Below, in pieces: positions 1 through 8,274 of a stretch of DNA of 54,118 nt; position 1 is the first letter of the stretch, and every line of letters begins with the position of its first letter. The stretch is from NCBI RefSeq assembly GCF_030441895.1, contig NZ_JARJAS010000025.1, one strand, 5' to 3'. The stretch comes from Enterococcus_D entomosocium (GTDB lineage: Bacteria; Bacillota; Bacilli; Lactobacillales; Enterococcaceae). A program made the translations under genes and the position numbers. Under the pieces are notes generated by a model. It had not been told where the DNA came from, did no database searches, and saw only the letters and a list, made by a program, of their open reading frames with translations.

Positions 1-94
1 GTCATTAAGCTCATAAAAATTAACTTTGCTAGCTATTGCTTGCATGTATTTGTTTCAATAAATTGAAACGTCCTACACATTGGTTCGTTTGCTT

Positions 95-117
95 GCTTTG
101 TTCAGTTTTCAAAGGTC
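95..117 (-). promoter_or_regulatory. rrn leader with boxA-like antitermination element
   Basis: The minus-strand text ACCTTTGAAAACTGAACAA lies just downstream of P3. The CTTTGAAAACT core is the conserved leader/boxA motif found ahead of 16S and 23S genes in bacilli and enterococci. It supports the view that a 16S gene begins a short way beyond position 1. No mature rRNA sequence is inside the window. Confidence 0.6.
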
Positions 118-143
118 TACAGTGCTGCGTTAGCAACTTTTAT

Positions 144-172
144 ATCATATCAGAGCGACAATTGATTGTCAA
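144..172 (-). promoter_or_regulatory. rRNA operon promoter P3 (proximal)
   Basis: A consensus -35 TTGACA (167-172, minus) and a -10 TATGAT (144-149) are again separated by 17 bp, 97 bp downstream of P2. The match to sigma-A consensus is very good, as expected for a stable-RNA promoter. Confidence 0.8.
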
Positions 173-240
173 CTCTTTTTTAAAAGTTTTTTTCGCTCGT
201 TGTTTTTCAACTTCGTAGCGGCTGTCTCAGCGACTTCATT

Positions 241-269
241 AGAATAACAAATGATTTGTTATTTGTCAA
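241..269 (-). promoter_or_regulatory. rRNA operon promoter P2 (middle)
   Basis: A consensus -35 TTGACA (264-269, minus) and a -10 TATTCT (241-246) are separated by 17 bp. It lies 96 bp downstream of P1 in the direction of transcription. Confidence 0.75.
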
Positions 270-336
270 CAACTTTTTTAATTAATTTTGTTGATGTATC
301 AACATCGATTAACTATTTTATTATTGCGACTTCGTT

Positions 337-365
337 ATAATATCATCTGTTTCATTTTTGGTCAA
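337..365 (-). promoter_or_regulatory. rRNA operon promoter P1 (distal)
   Basis: On the minus strand a -35 box TTGACC (360-365) is followed after exactly 17 bp by a -10 box TATTAT (337-342). It is the furthest upstream of three tandem promoters reading leftwards into a leader with a boxA-like element. That arrangement is typical of rrn operons in Firmicutes; the rRNA genes themselves lie beyond the left edge. Confidence 0.75.
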
Positions 366-493
366 GTCTTTTTTGAAGTTTTTTCAAACGCTCTTTTGAC
401 CCGCTGGCTCAATTGCCAACGTTGAATACTTTATCATTCTAAGAATGAAAGAGCAAGCTTTTTTCTGAAATATTTTCAACTAAGTCGAGATAA

Positions 494-521
494 ACAAAAA
501 AACTACCCAAAATAGGTAGTT
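494..521 (-). terminator. Rho-independent terminator of the small basic protein
   Basis: On the minus strand AACTACC (515-521) and GGTAGTT (501-507) form a 7-bp stem with a 7-nt loop, followed by a run of T (494-500). The first bases of the stem are part of the gene's TAA stop codon. Confidence 0.75.
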
Positions 522-706
522 TAATCAATATCGATCGTACGAAAACGGATCTGATTTTGATCGTCTCGTTTTAAGGTTGTTTCTTCTTTCAGATAAGAAA
601 ACTTCTTCTCATTGATCGCTGGATTCTCAAGCATTTCTTCATAACCCGCAAAAATATCATGGATATATTTTTTATAAGCTTTTTTCTTTTTGATTCTTTT
701 CTTCAT
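521..706 (-). CDS. small lysine-rich hypothetical protein
   Basis: A 61-residue protein with a strongly basic N-terminus (KKRIKKKKAYKK) and an acidic end (TIDID). I do not recognise a family. It looks like a real gene because it has its own promoter (730-758), a ribosome binding site AAAGGACGG about 6 nt before the ATG, and a terminator whose stem contains the stop codon. There is no signal peptide or membrane segment. The basic head would suit nucleic-acid or ribosome binding, but that is only a guess. It is the gene immediately upstream of the rRNA operon promoters, in the same direction, and is separated from them by its terminator. Confidence 0.65.
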   Translation of the reverse strand: MKKRIKKKKAYKKYIHDIFAGYEEMLENPAINEKKFSYLKEETTLKRDDQNQIRFRTIDID

Positions 707-729
707 TTGGCACCGTCCTTTACGTGCTT

Positions 730-758
730 ATCTTAGCAAGCCGAAAGGATTCTGACAA
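730..758 (-). promoter_or_regulatory. promoter of the small basic protein
   Basis: Minus strand -35 TTGTCA (753-758), 17-bp spacer, -10 TAAGAT (730-735). It lies just upstream of the gene ending at 521. Confidence 0.6.
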
Positions 759-800
759 CCATTATCCGCATTTTCATACCAAAAATTCACTTTGACACAA

Positions 801-839
801 CTATTCCATTAATTCAGCCAAGTGACACTAATGGAATAG
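801..839 (-). terminator. inverted repeat after the GNAT gene, weak terminator
   Basis: Perfect 11-bp arms CTATTCCATTA (801-811) and TAATGGAATAG (829-839) flank a 17-nt loop directly downstream of the acetyltransferase stop codon. No clear T-run follows on either strand, so it may be a processing or stability hairpin rather than a true intrinsic terminator. Confidence 0.45.
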
Positions 840-844
840 AATGC

Positions 845-1366
845 TTAGCTTGCGGTCAAACGTTTTTGAAAAGCCAATCGCTCTCCGTTCGGAAAAGGGA
901 ATGTTACCTCTCCTTTGTATTGATAGCCAGCTGCTTGAATATTCTTTTGCATACCAATATTAGCTTTATACGTATCGATACGTAAATCAACGATTCCTTG
1001 CTCTAATGCAACCACTTCAAGAGCTTGCAGCAATTTGGCGCTTAACTTTTGCCCTTTAAAATGAGAACTGACAACGACGCGATGAATGGATAGATATGGA
1101 CCGTTTCCATCCCACCCTGCGCCGGTAATTGCGTTGTAGACAGGATCTTCACCAGAAACCAGTGCCGCAGACGCTGCGATTTTCCCATCTTTCACTAACA
1201 CATAGCTTTCACCTTTTGCAATATCTTCTTTGATTTGAGTTTCTTTTGGGCCATAGCCATTTTGCCATTGTGGGGATCCTTGAGCTTTTAAAAAAGCAAT
1301 GCCTTCTTCAAAAAGCGCCATCAACTCAACCAGATCATCCTCCGTTGTTTTACGAAACTTCTCCAT
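845..1366 (-). CDS. GNAT family N-acetyltransferase
   Basis: A 173-residue protein of the GCN5-related N-acetyltransferase fold, which transfers acetyl from acetyl-CoA to an amine. The strand beta4/helix alpha3 region (IHRVVVSSHFKGQKLSAKLLQ) has the acetyl-CoA binding arrangement with a degenerate Q/R-x-x-G-x-G/A loop (FKGQKLS). The ATG at 1366 is chosen over the in-frame upstream start at 1411 because AGGTGG lies 7 nt before it. It follows pyrD by 57 bp in the same direction, so the two are probably co-transcribed from the promoter at 2390-2418. The acetyl acceptor cannot be predicted from sequence. Confidence 0.85.
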   Translation of the reverse strand: MEKFRKTTEDDLVELMALFEEGIAFLKAQGSPQWQNGYGPKETQIKEDIAKGESYVLVKDGKIAASAALVSGEDPVYNAITGAGWDGNGPYLSIHRVVVSSHFKGQKLSAKLLQALEVVALEQGIVDLRIDTYKANIGMQKNIQAAGYQYKGEVTFPFPNGERLAFQKRLTAS

Positions 1367-1423
1367 TAAAAACCACCTTTCTTCTATAAAAAGAAGCGGA
1401 TAGTAAAGCATTCAAAGTCGTTC

Positions 1424-2362
1424 TTAATCAATCGTTTTTAATTTCCCCTGGAACTCACTGATTGATTGATACCCTTTTTCTTTCATGATCGCTGCTAATT
1501 CTTTCGTCAATCGTTCAAAGATCACCGGTCCTTCTTTTTGCAGCTCTGTGCCGATCTGCAACATAGAAGCGCCACATAACAAATGTTCATACGCATCTTG
1601 ACCATTACGAATCCCACCAGTCCCGATAATTTTGATTTCTGGCTTGAGACGTGTATAGAAAGCCCGCACATTGGCTAATGCCGTTGGTTTCACATATTCG
1701 CCTCCCAAACCGCCAAACCCATCTTTTGGTTTGATGACTACTGAGTCAGTAGCAGGATCGATAAATAAAGCATTCCCAATACTATTGATTGAATTGATAT
1801 AAGTTAACGGATACTTGTTCAATATCTTAGCCATCTCATCAAAGTGAGCCAAATCAAAGTATGGCGGCAATTTGACACCTAAAGGTTTTGTGAAAAAACC
1901 AAAGACTGTTTCCAAAATTTGATCGGTCAAAGGAAAATCATAGGCAACTTGGGGTTTTCCTGGCACGTTTGGACAAGAAAGATTTAACTCTGTGATTCCG
2001 TCAAAATCACTTTCTTGGATTTTCTTCAATAACTCAATGTTTTCAGCCACGCTCATACCAGCGACAGAGAAAAAGAAGGGCGCTTGCTGGGTCATTTCCT
2101 GCTGTTTTTTGATAGCATAGTCTAAGTAGTAGTCCACCCCTAGATTTGGTAATCCCATCGAATTGATGCTTCCTAACGGTAAATCGGTATAACGTGGTTC
2201 TGGATTTCCCGCACGTGCTTCTAGCGTTGCACTCTTCGTGACAAATGCCCCAGCTGCTGATGCCGCTAATTCATCTAATTCCTCGATCGTCATACAATGG
2301 ACTCCTGAGGCGTTCATAAACGGATTTTTGTATGTATATTTCCCAAAATTCGTAGCTAACAT
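1424..2362 (-). CDS. pyrD: dihydroorotate dehydrogenase, class 1A (fumarate)
   Basis: A 312-residue cytoplasmic flavoenzyme that oxidises dihydroorotate to orotate in pyrimidine synthesis. Length and motifs match class 1A, the fumarate-using homodimer known from Lactococcus DHODA: Lys43 in FVTKSAT, the N-L-S-C-P-N motif with catalytic-base Cys130, and the FMN-phosphate loop IGTGGIRNGQDA. The membrane-linked N-terminal extension of class 2 is absent, and there is no pyrK-type partner nearby. GGAGGA lies 8 nt before the ATG. It is separate from any pyr operon and has its own promoter. No PyrR binding site is recognised in the short leader. Confidence 0.93.
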   Translation of the reverse strand: MLATNFGKYTYKNPFMNASGVHCMTIEELDELAASAAGAFVTKSATLEARAGNPEPRYTDLPLGSINSMGLPNLGVDYYLDYAIKKQQEMTQQAPFFFSVAGMSVAENIELLKKIQESDFDGITELNLSCPNVPGKPQVAYDFPLTDQILETVFGFFTKPLGVKLPPYFDLAHFDEMAKILNKYPLTYINSINSIGNALFIDPATDSVVIKPKDGFGGLGGEYVKPTALANVRAFYTRLKPEIKIIGTGGIRNGQDAYEHLLCGASMLQIGTELQKEGPVIFERLTKELAAIMKEKGYQSISEFQGKLKTID

Positions 2363-2389
2363 TGATTCATTCCTCCAATCTTTTCAACT

Positions 2390-2418
2390 AGTTTACCGTT
2401 TCATTTCTGAAAATGCAA
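2390..2418 (-). promoter_or_regulatory. promoter of pyrD
   Basis: Minus strand -35 TTGCAT (2413-2418), 17-bp spacer, -10 TAAACT (2390-2395), about 28 nt ahead of the pyrD start. The short leader leaves no room for an attenuator. Confidence 0.6.
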
Positions 2419-2478
2419 CGATGTCTTTGAGTGGGACAGGTTTTAGAAGGAGCAACCTCTGTAATCAGAGTAGCAAAT

Positions 2479-2532
2479 CAAAAAAACCATATCCATACAG
2501 CTTGTTAAAACTTACTGAATAAATATGGTTTT
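2479..2532 (-). terminator. possible terminator of the alditol PTS operon
   Basis: AAAACCATAT (2483-2492) and ATATGGTTTT (2523-2532) are perfect 10-bp arms around a 30-nt loop. On the minus strand the second arm runs into a T-rich tract. The position is right for the end of the operon, 37 nt after its last stop codon, but the long loop makes it a weak example. Confidence 0.45.
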
Positions 2533-2568
2533 GAAAACAATCGGTTTATATTGTACTCAAATGTTTTT

Positions 2569-3609
2569 TTAGAGCATGATCATTATTTTATTAAAGCTTT
2601 CACTTCTATTTACCGCTAAATCAAATGCTCTTTGAAGATCCTCTAATGGAAAGCGATGGGAAATCATATGACTGACACTCAAGCGTCCGCTTTCTAAAAA
2701 GGTGATTGAATCAAACCATTCTTTACCTGGGAAAGGCGCAGAATAACTATTCCAAAAACCCTTAATGGTTAATTCACTGCGAAAGATTTTTTCAAATGCC
2801 CGTTGTCTAATCAAAACATCAGAATAAGCGATCCCTTGAAATCCAATTTTCCCGCCTTTTTTTGTCACTAAGAGACATTGCTCTTCGGTTATTTTAGTAC
2901 CTGCACATTCCATTGCAATATCCACGCCTAAACCATCCGTTATTCGGGAGATCTCTGTTTCAAGATCTTGAAGACTAGGATTAATCGTATCGGTGACACC
3001 TAAATCTATTGCTTGTTCCAGTTTCTCTGATTGAATATCAATGCCAATGATCGTTTTCACACCCGCAATTTTTAACCATTGGATCGTCAGCAATCCAATC
3101 GTTCCTAACCCAAAAACTGCAACGACATCGCCCACTTTAGGTTCGATTCCATAAACACCATGCGCTGAGACAGCAAGAGGCTCAATCATGGCCGCTTCTT
3201 CAAAAGACAACTTAGTCCCTATTTTCACGATATTGCTCGCTGGCACGGAGACGTACTCTGCAAATCCCCCAAACCGTTGCGATCCCATCATGATATAGTC
3301 CGTACATAATTGATACTTCCCGATAGCACAGTATGCACAGTTACGACAAGGAATAAACGGGACAACAGCGACCCGATCGTCTTTTTTTAAATGATGAACA
3401 GAACGACCAACTTTTACAATAGTCCCAGCCATCTCGTGCCCCATGATCATGGGTAACTTGTATTTCCAGCCTTTACTCATTTTGTGGATATCTGACCCAC
3501 AGATTCCTGAAGCTTCTACTTTTACAATCACTTCATTCTGATGGCATTGTGGAACATCCATTTCTCGAATCTCAAATTCATTCAGTCCAATTAAGAAACC
3601 AGCCCTCAT
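2569..3609 (-). CDS. zinc-dependent MDR alcohol/polyol dehydrogenase
   Basis: A 346-residue medium-chain dehydrogenase/reductase, probably a polyol or polyol-phosphate dehydrogenase using NAD(P)H. The catalytic zinc motif GICGSDIHK and GHEMAG are present, as is the structural-zinc four-cysteine lobe (CRNCAYCAIGKYQLC) and the Rossmann motif FGLGTIGLL. The start at 3609 is preferred to 3630 because GGAGG sits 7 nt before it. It is the last gene of the operon, 17 nt after the aldolase. It is clearly a paralogue of, not a duplicate of, the first operon gene (8275-9357). Two dehydrogenases in one operon suggest either two substrates or two oxidation steps. Confidence 0.88.
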   Translation of the reverse strand: MRAGFLIGLNEFEIREMDVPQCHQNEVIVKVEASGICGSDIHKMSKGWKYKLPMIMGHEMAGTIVKVGRSVHHLKKDDRVAVVPFIPCRNCAYCAIGKYQLCTDYIMMGSQRFGGFAEYVSVPASNIVKIGTKLSFEEAAMIEPLAVSAHGVYGIEPKVGDVVAVFGLGTIGLLTIQWLKIAGVKTIIGIDIQSEKLEQAIDLGVTDTINPSLQDLETEISRITDGLGVDIAMECAGTKITEEQCLLVTKKGGKIGFQGIAYSDVLIRQRAFEKIFRSELTIKGFWNSYSAPFPGKEWFDSITFLESGRLSVSHMISHRFPLEDLQRAFDLAVNRSESFNKIMIML

Positions 3610-3626
3610 CCACTCTCCTCCAATCT

Positions 3627-4286
3627 TCATTCATGGGATTCATAGGTAACGTTTGTTTTGTCAGTATAATATTCATAGCCCTGCTGGAGAAGCGCTTGCG
3701 AATGTAAATGCACATAAGCATTTGTTTCTAGTCTTTCCAGATAATCATTTGCAAAAGCCAAATTAGTGGCTCCAACAATTACCCCATGTTCTCGCAATAA
3801 CATTCCATAAGGTAGTTTTTCTTCATTTGTCACCATGTTTTGAGAGTAGTCACCAACCAAGTGTGCTAACTTTTCAGTTGTTGCAGGTGCATAATCCAAA
3901 CAACGGATCGCATCCGGTCCGAGACGAAGGTTTTCACAGACGATGGGCATATCAGTCCCTATACAACTGTAAACCATCAAATTTAATGGATGAGCATGAA
4001 TCACTGCTTTGATCCGTGGATCTGAGTGATAAAAACTCATATGCATATTGATTTCCCTGGTCAAGCGACCAGTACCTTCGATGAGGGATAGTTTCTTATC
4101 TACCAAAAGAATTTGCGCTGCCTCTAATTCCCAAAGATACTGAACAGATGCCAAAGTAGGTGTCATCAAGAAATGATCTTCTGAAACTTTTATAGAGATA
4201 TTGCCACCAGCAGCATCCGTTAGCTTCCTGTCAAATAAAGATTTGGCAATCTTACATATGAATTTCCTTTCTTCTAAATAATCCAT
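3627..4286 (-). CDS. class II aldolase/adducin family protein (FucA/AraD-like)
   Basis: A 219-residue zinc-dependent aldolase or epimerase of the L-fuculose-phosphate aldolase / L-ribulose-5-phosphate 4-epimerase family. Visible motifs are the glycine-rich phosphate-binding AAGGNIS near residue 26, a catalytic glutamate in TREINMH, the metal ligands of IHAHP (H-x-H), and a third ligand region REHGVIVGA. The start at 4286 has AGGAGG 6 nt upstream and overlaps the regulator gene by 35 nt, which implies translational coupling. In this setting it most likely cleaves a ketose phosphate to DHAP plus an aldehyde. A 4-epimerase role giving xylulose 5-phosphate cannot be excluded. Confidence 0.85.
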   Translation of the reverse strand: MDYLEERKFICKIAKSLFDRKLTDAAGGNISIKVSEDHFLMTPTLASVQYLWELEAAQILLVDKKLSLIEGTGRLTREINMHMSFYHSDPRIKAVIHAHPLNLMVYSCIGTDMPIVCENLRLGPDAIRCLDYAPATTEKLAHLVGDYSQNMVTNEEKLPYGMLLREHGVIVGATNLAFANDYLERLETNAYVHLHSQALLQQGYEYYTDKTNVTYESHE

Positions 4287-6174
4287 CGGCTTCCTCCTGT
4301 CTAAAACGTAAATATTTTTCAATTAATCCATATTTCCCAAGAAACATAATATCTTCAACAATTTCTAAATATTCTTCACTTCTTACAAGAGCGACGAAGA
4401 AAACATAAGTCACTTGAAAATAATCCTCAGATCCGTAAGAGATTTTTTGTTTATTCGTCAAGAGGCTAATCGTGCTACGGTGGACATTTCCCCGATTGTT
4501 CGCATGAGCTAAAGCAACACCTTCACTTATTACGATATAAGGTCCATTTTGTTTCACATTTTCAACGACTTCTTCTACATAGCTCTGCTCAATACACTCG
4601 TTTTGTGTCAACACTTTCCCTGCTAAGCGTAAAGAATGCTCCCAAGAACATTTTTGGTCGATTCTGATAACATGCGAATTTAACAAGTAATCATGCAATT
4701 TTCTTTGTGGTTGTTGGACAAATTGATCAAATTTTTCTTCAGTCTCTTCTTCATTAATCGTAAACAAACGGTCAACCGTCTTTACTATATTTTGGATATC
4801 TTCTTGAGTCACAAAAGGTGTTATCCTTAAAACATCCTCTTCCAAAAAAGGCAAAGGATCAGCAGTTAAGATTAAACGATTGGCTTTTTGACGGAAGCAC
4901 ATCTTACGATAAGTAGCAAGTGTTAGCACATTCATAATTTTGAACTGCTTGTATCGACTAATTTTCATAGCAATCATTTTCGCTATCGATAAATTTTCAC
5001 ACACGATCCAGATATCGATTTTGCTCATCTTATATTCTTGTCGGGTTAAGGCAGTTGCGATATGAATAGCGATCGTAGTAATAAATGATTCATTGAAGGA
5101 TCGGGACAGGTAGTTTTCAATGACACCACTATTAGCCCTTACAGCTACGATAATATCCATAAACTGATGCCGCAAAAGACCGATATTTTCAATATCCAAA
5201 ATAATGTTCTCTTCTTCAATAATTTGTAAGTGATTGTATAGATCAGAAATTAAGTCAAATTCGTACTTTAGAGTCGTCCCTAAATCTTCATCAATTTTAT
5301 TCAGAAAATAGATGACCAAATTATACAATTCAGCATCCTTCACATTTTTTCGCTTTTTCAAATGACAAAATTCTGCTATTGCCTGTTTGTCTTCGAAAGA
5401 GATCGTTCGATCAAATCTTTTTTCAATTTGATCGATGAGTATGCTCAGGTTTTCCGACATAACGACAAATTTGGGAGATTCACCTTGTTCTTTGCGGGGC
5501 ATATTGATAACGATAAAAATATAGACGAAAAGATCAAACTGCTGATACTTTTCTGCATACTTTAACTCGTTAAAAATGAATCCCAGAAAGTCTAAATACT
5601 CCATTGACCCGTCAAATGCCCGAAGGATTTGCATCCCGACATAATTGATGTATCCTTTTGCGTCTATATTTTCTAAAAACAATGTAAACAAATACTCTCT
5701 TTTCTCCGATTGATTCATCTTAAGGATAACCCCTTCGCCCCTAAGCGTTTCGATATATTTACTCATGATCACTTCTTGTTTTTTCAACGTATTGATATCG
5801 CGGATGATTGTTAATCGACTGACGTAAAACAAATCAGCAAAATGATCCATCGTAAGAACATCTTCTGTTATCAATAAATTGATCAGAAGTAATGTGCGTC
5901 TTTCATCAGGATTCAAGGAATAGTCGTAAGGGGACAATTCTAAAACAAGCTGATAAGCTTCTGACAAATCTAGTTCATCAGGAACCTGTAAGTATCCGCT
6001 TTCAATTTTCACTTGCGGCATATCGTGAGTATTTAGAAACGAGTTCAAGACTTTGATTTCACTCGTGAATTTCTTTGGCGAGAGATTCAAGTTTTTATAA
6101 AGTTGCTCCAATCTAATTTTCGTTATTTTGTTATATAGTAGGAGATAGATGATTTCAGCAGTAATTTTCCTCAC
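4252..6174 (-). CDS. PRD-domain PTS-controlled transcription regulator (MtlR/GatR type)
   Basis: A 640-residue regulator. The N-terminus carries helix-turn-helix segments (LRRT-like region around residues 88-130, FADLFYVSRLTIIRDI) rather than the RNA-binding CAT domain of BglG. Two PRD regulatory domains follow, then a IIB-like segment and a C-terminal IIA-like domain with the phosphorylatable histidine in SEGVALAHAN. It should activate transcription according to the phosphorylation state of the cognate PTS. It starts with GTG at 6174, with GGAGG 6 nt upstream. It lies inside the operon after the IIA gene, so it is autoregulated. The array at 9426-9468 is its likely binding site. Confidence 0.88.
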   Translation of the reverse strand: MRKITAEIIYLLLYNKITKIRLEQLYKNLNLSPKKFTSEIKVLNSFLNTHDMPQVKIESGYLQVPDELDLSEAYQLVLELSPYDYSLNPDERRTLLLINLLITEDVLTMDHFADLFYVSRLTIIRDINTLKKQEVIMSKYIETLRGEGVILKMNQSEKREYLFTLFLENIDAKGYINYVGMQILRAFDGSMEYLDFLGFIFNELKYAEKYQQFDLFVYIFIVINMPRKEQGESPKFVVMSENLSILIDQIEKRFDRTISFEDKQAIAEFCHLKKRKNVKDAELYNLVIYFLNKIDEDLGTTLKYEFDLISDLYNHLQIIEEENIILDIENIGLLRHQFMDIIVAVRANSGVIENYLSRSFNESFITTIAIHIATALTRQEYKMSKIDIWIVCENLSIAKMIAMKISRYKQFKIMNVLTLATYRKMCFRQKANRLILTADPLPFLEEDVLRITPFVTQEDIQNIVKTVDRLFTINEEETEEKFDQFVQQPQRKLHDYLLNSHVIRIDQKCSWEHSLRLAGKVLTQNECIEQSYVEEVVENVKQNGPYIVISEGVALAHANNRGNVHRSTISLLTNKQKISYGSEDYFQVTYVFFVALVRSEEYLEIVEDIMFLGKYGLIEKYLRFRQEEADGLFRRKEIHM

Positions 6175-6185
6175 AGCACTCCTCC

Positions 6186-6626
6186 TTAATGAATAGACAA
6201 ATTCTCTCTTAGAAAATCAACAAGTTTTTCAGGTTCACACTTGCTTAATTGAACAATAAAATTTCGAGATTGGATGCTTAAAATCAATTTTTGAAGAAAT
6301 TCAATATAGGTATGCTCATCTTTTAGTGCCATGCAAAATACATGTTCGACTGCTAAGTCATCTACTTGCGTATCCATCTGTTTAAAAGTCACAGGCTTTT
6401 TTAGTCTTGCGTAACAGACAGAAGATTCTTTCACAGAGAGATCGAAGGTATGCGGAATCGCAACTGGCGGGTCAACTGGCAGACCAGTAGGAAAATGATG
6501 TTCGCGTTCGATACAAGACTCGATAAAACTATTCCCGACGAGCCCTTCGTTTAGCAGTTCAAGTCCGCATTGTTTAATCACTTCTATATTGGAGCGCTCA
6601 TTCAATTCGATTGCTTTAAATTTCAT
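6186..6626 (-). CDS. PTS sugar transporter IIA (fructose/galactitol type)
   Basis: A 146-residue cytoplasmic phosphocarrier of the fructose-mannitol IIA fold. The active-site histidine is in VAIPHTF near residue 59. It receives phosphate from HPr and passes it to the IIB at 7948-8250. GGGAGAG precedes the ATG. The stop codon is 11 nt before the regulator start. Length and the P-x-A-I-P-H motif match GatA-like proteins. Confidence 0.9.
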   Translation of the reverse strand: MKFKAIELNERSNIEVIKQCGLELLNEGLVGNSFIESCIEREHHFPTGLPVDPPVAIPHTFDLSVKESSVCYARLKKPVTFKQMDTQVDDLAVEHVFCMALKDEHTYIEFLQKLILSIQSRNFIVQLSKCEPEKLVDFLRENLSIH

Positions 6627-6688
6627 ACACTATTTCTCTCCCACTAAGCCATTTATTTTGTCAACAATTCGTTTATTCATTTGGTCAA

Positions 6689-7945
6689 TTACCCAACGAT
6701 TCGATGAAATAAGCTGATTATAATATTTGCTAAATTGTAGCCCCAGAAACTATCTGTCACAACCCCTTCCACAGGTACACCGGTCGCATTCATCATTTCG
6801 GTTGCTTCAGGTGCAAAGGTGTTTGTTCCAATTAGAACGATAACTAAGAAGAAAAAGCCAGTGACAAGCGTTCGAAAAAGATTGCCATTTGATGCTAATG
6901 CTAGTAGTGGAATCATATATACGATTACTGTTAAAACACCAACTGGAAAATAATGCATACCAGGGATAATAAATGCTAAGAATATTGCTATCGGAATCAG
7001 AATCACTGTCGTTGTGATCGCTGTCGGATCTCCAAGACCAAGAGCAATGTCCATGCCGATATATAATTTTTTCCCTTCGCCAATATGTTTCTTCATAAAT
7101 TCTTTGGCAGCTTCCCCGATCGCAGTCAAGCCTTCCATCATAACAGAGACCATTTTGGGTATCAGTACTAGCACCGCTGAAACTCCAACCCCCATAGAAA
7201 TCGCTACCGTAAATTCTTGGCGTGTCAATACGCCTAGAAAAGTTCCAACCAACAAACCGATAACTGCTGGATCTCCAAAAAAACCAATTTTACTTTCGAC
7301 TTTTTCCAAACTGATATCGATTTTGTTAAGACCAGGAATCAAATCAATCAGTTTATTTACTAATAGTCCAAAAGGATAAGCGAAAGTAATAAATGAAAAT
7401 GTCGTACAAGTCGTGCCTTCCAGTCCGTAATACGCCTCCCATCTAGGAGCAAACCACTGAGCCACGAATAAAGTGACAATTGATAAGCCAACCGTAACAG
7501 TCAAACCTAGCCAAAAACTATCAAACAAGGCATACGCTAATGCTCCAGGAATCAAAAAATGAATATAGTTCCAAATGTCGACATTCATAACCGTTGTCCA
7601 TTTCAAAAGAATAAACAATACATTTAATCCTACGATCATCAAAATAGCAATCGCTGCAAAAGGTACTGACCACGACGCCGCTCCCACAGCAGCCCAGCCA
7701 ACATCCATCGTGGTATATCCTGATCCCATTTCCTGATAATAATCGATGGCTGGTTGCAAGGAAGTACCCAGGAGTCCTACAACAAGCCCCAACCCTTGAA
7801 AGCCGATGCCGACTAAAAGCCCAGTTTTAAGTGCTTTGCCAATTTTCATCCTAAAGACACAGCTTAAAATAAAAATGACAACGGGTAGCATAACCGATGC
7901 CCCCATATCCATGATGTTTTGAATAACTGATAATACAGCTTCCAT
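6689..7945 (-). CDS. PTS transporter subunit IIC, galactitol family
   Basis: A 418-residue polytopic membrane permease with about nine to eleven hydrophobic segments. It fits the galactitol (GatC/SgaT-like) family, for example in the N-terminal segment SVMLPVVIFILSCVFRMKIG and the loop GVGVSAVLVLIPKMV. It should import and help phosphorylate an alditol. It follows the IIB gene by 2 nt and has GGGGG before the ATG. Members of this family take galactitol, pentitols (arabitol, xylitol, ribitol) and tetritols, so the substrate must be inferred from the enzymes. Confidence 0.9.
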   Translation of the reverse strand: MEAVLSVIQNIMDMGASVMLPVVIFILSCVFRMKIGKALKTGLLVGIGFQGLGLVVGLLGTSLQPAIDYYQEMGSGYTTMDVGWAAVGAASWSVPFAAIAILMIVGLNVLFILLKWTTVMNVDIWNYIHFLIPGALAYALFDSFWLGLTVTVGLSIVTLFVAQWFAPRWEAYYGLEGTTCTTFSFITFAYPFGLLVNKLIDLIPGLNKIDISLEKVESKIGFFGDPAVIGLLVGTFLGVLTRQEFTVAISMGVGVSAVLVLIPKMVSVMMEGLTAIGEAAKEFMKKHIGEGKKLYIGMDIALGLGDPTAITTTVILIPIAIFLAFIIPGMHYFPVGVLTVIVYMIPLLALASNGNLFRTLVTGFFFLVIVLIGTNTFAPEATEMMNATGVPVEGVVTDSFWGYNLANIIISLFHRIVG

Positions 7946-7947
7946 TT

Positions 7948-8250
7948 TTATCCCCCTTTAATAATTCGATGGCACTCTTCAACGATTTTCTGCGCGGTCT
8001 GCTCTTCGTTGATTCCCGATATCAAACTGAAAACAGGAAGAATCGGTACTTTTACTGGCTTGACATATCGAGTAGTCACCAAGATTAAATCCACTGTTTC
8101 TGCTTTTGAGGGAATTTGATTAATATTCCCTTTGGTGATGGAAGCCTGAATGTTGCTCTGAGCTAAGATTTGTTTGACTTTCTCTTGAACAACCGTGGAC
8201 GTGGCGATCCCACTACCACAAGCAATATAGATCTCAATTTTTTTATTCAT
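7948..8250 (-). CDS. PTS sugar transporter subunit IIB, galactitol type
   Basis: A 100-residue cytoplasmic phosphocarrier. The phosphorylated cysteine is in the P-loop YIACGSGIATST (Cys11 or so), the hallmark of lactose/galactitol-type IIB proteins. It takes phosphate from IIA and delivers it to the incoming sugar alcohol bound by IIC. A strong AAGGAGGAG lies before the ATG. It is the second gene of the operon. Confidence 0.92.
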   Translation of the reverse strand: MNKKIEIYIACGSGIATSTVVQEKVKQILAQSNIQASITKGNINQIPSKAETVDLILVTTRYVKPVKVPILPVFSLISGINEEQTAQKIVEECHRIIKGG

Positions 8251-8274
8251 TTTCTTTCTCCTCCTTTCCTTACT

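Noticed and set aside
36..218. 60-codon plus-strand frame at the left edge
   Set aside because: It is antisense to the rRNA operon leader and promoters.
4252..6174. PRD regulator acting as a BglG-type RNA antiterminator on the 9487-9574 terminators
   Set aside because: The N-terminus has DNA-binding helix-turn-helix segments instead of the CAT RNA-binding domain, and I could not find a RAT sequence overlapping either terminator.
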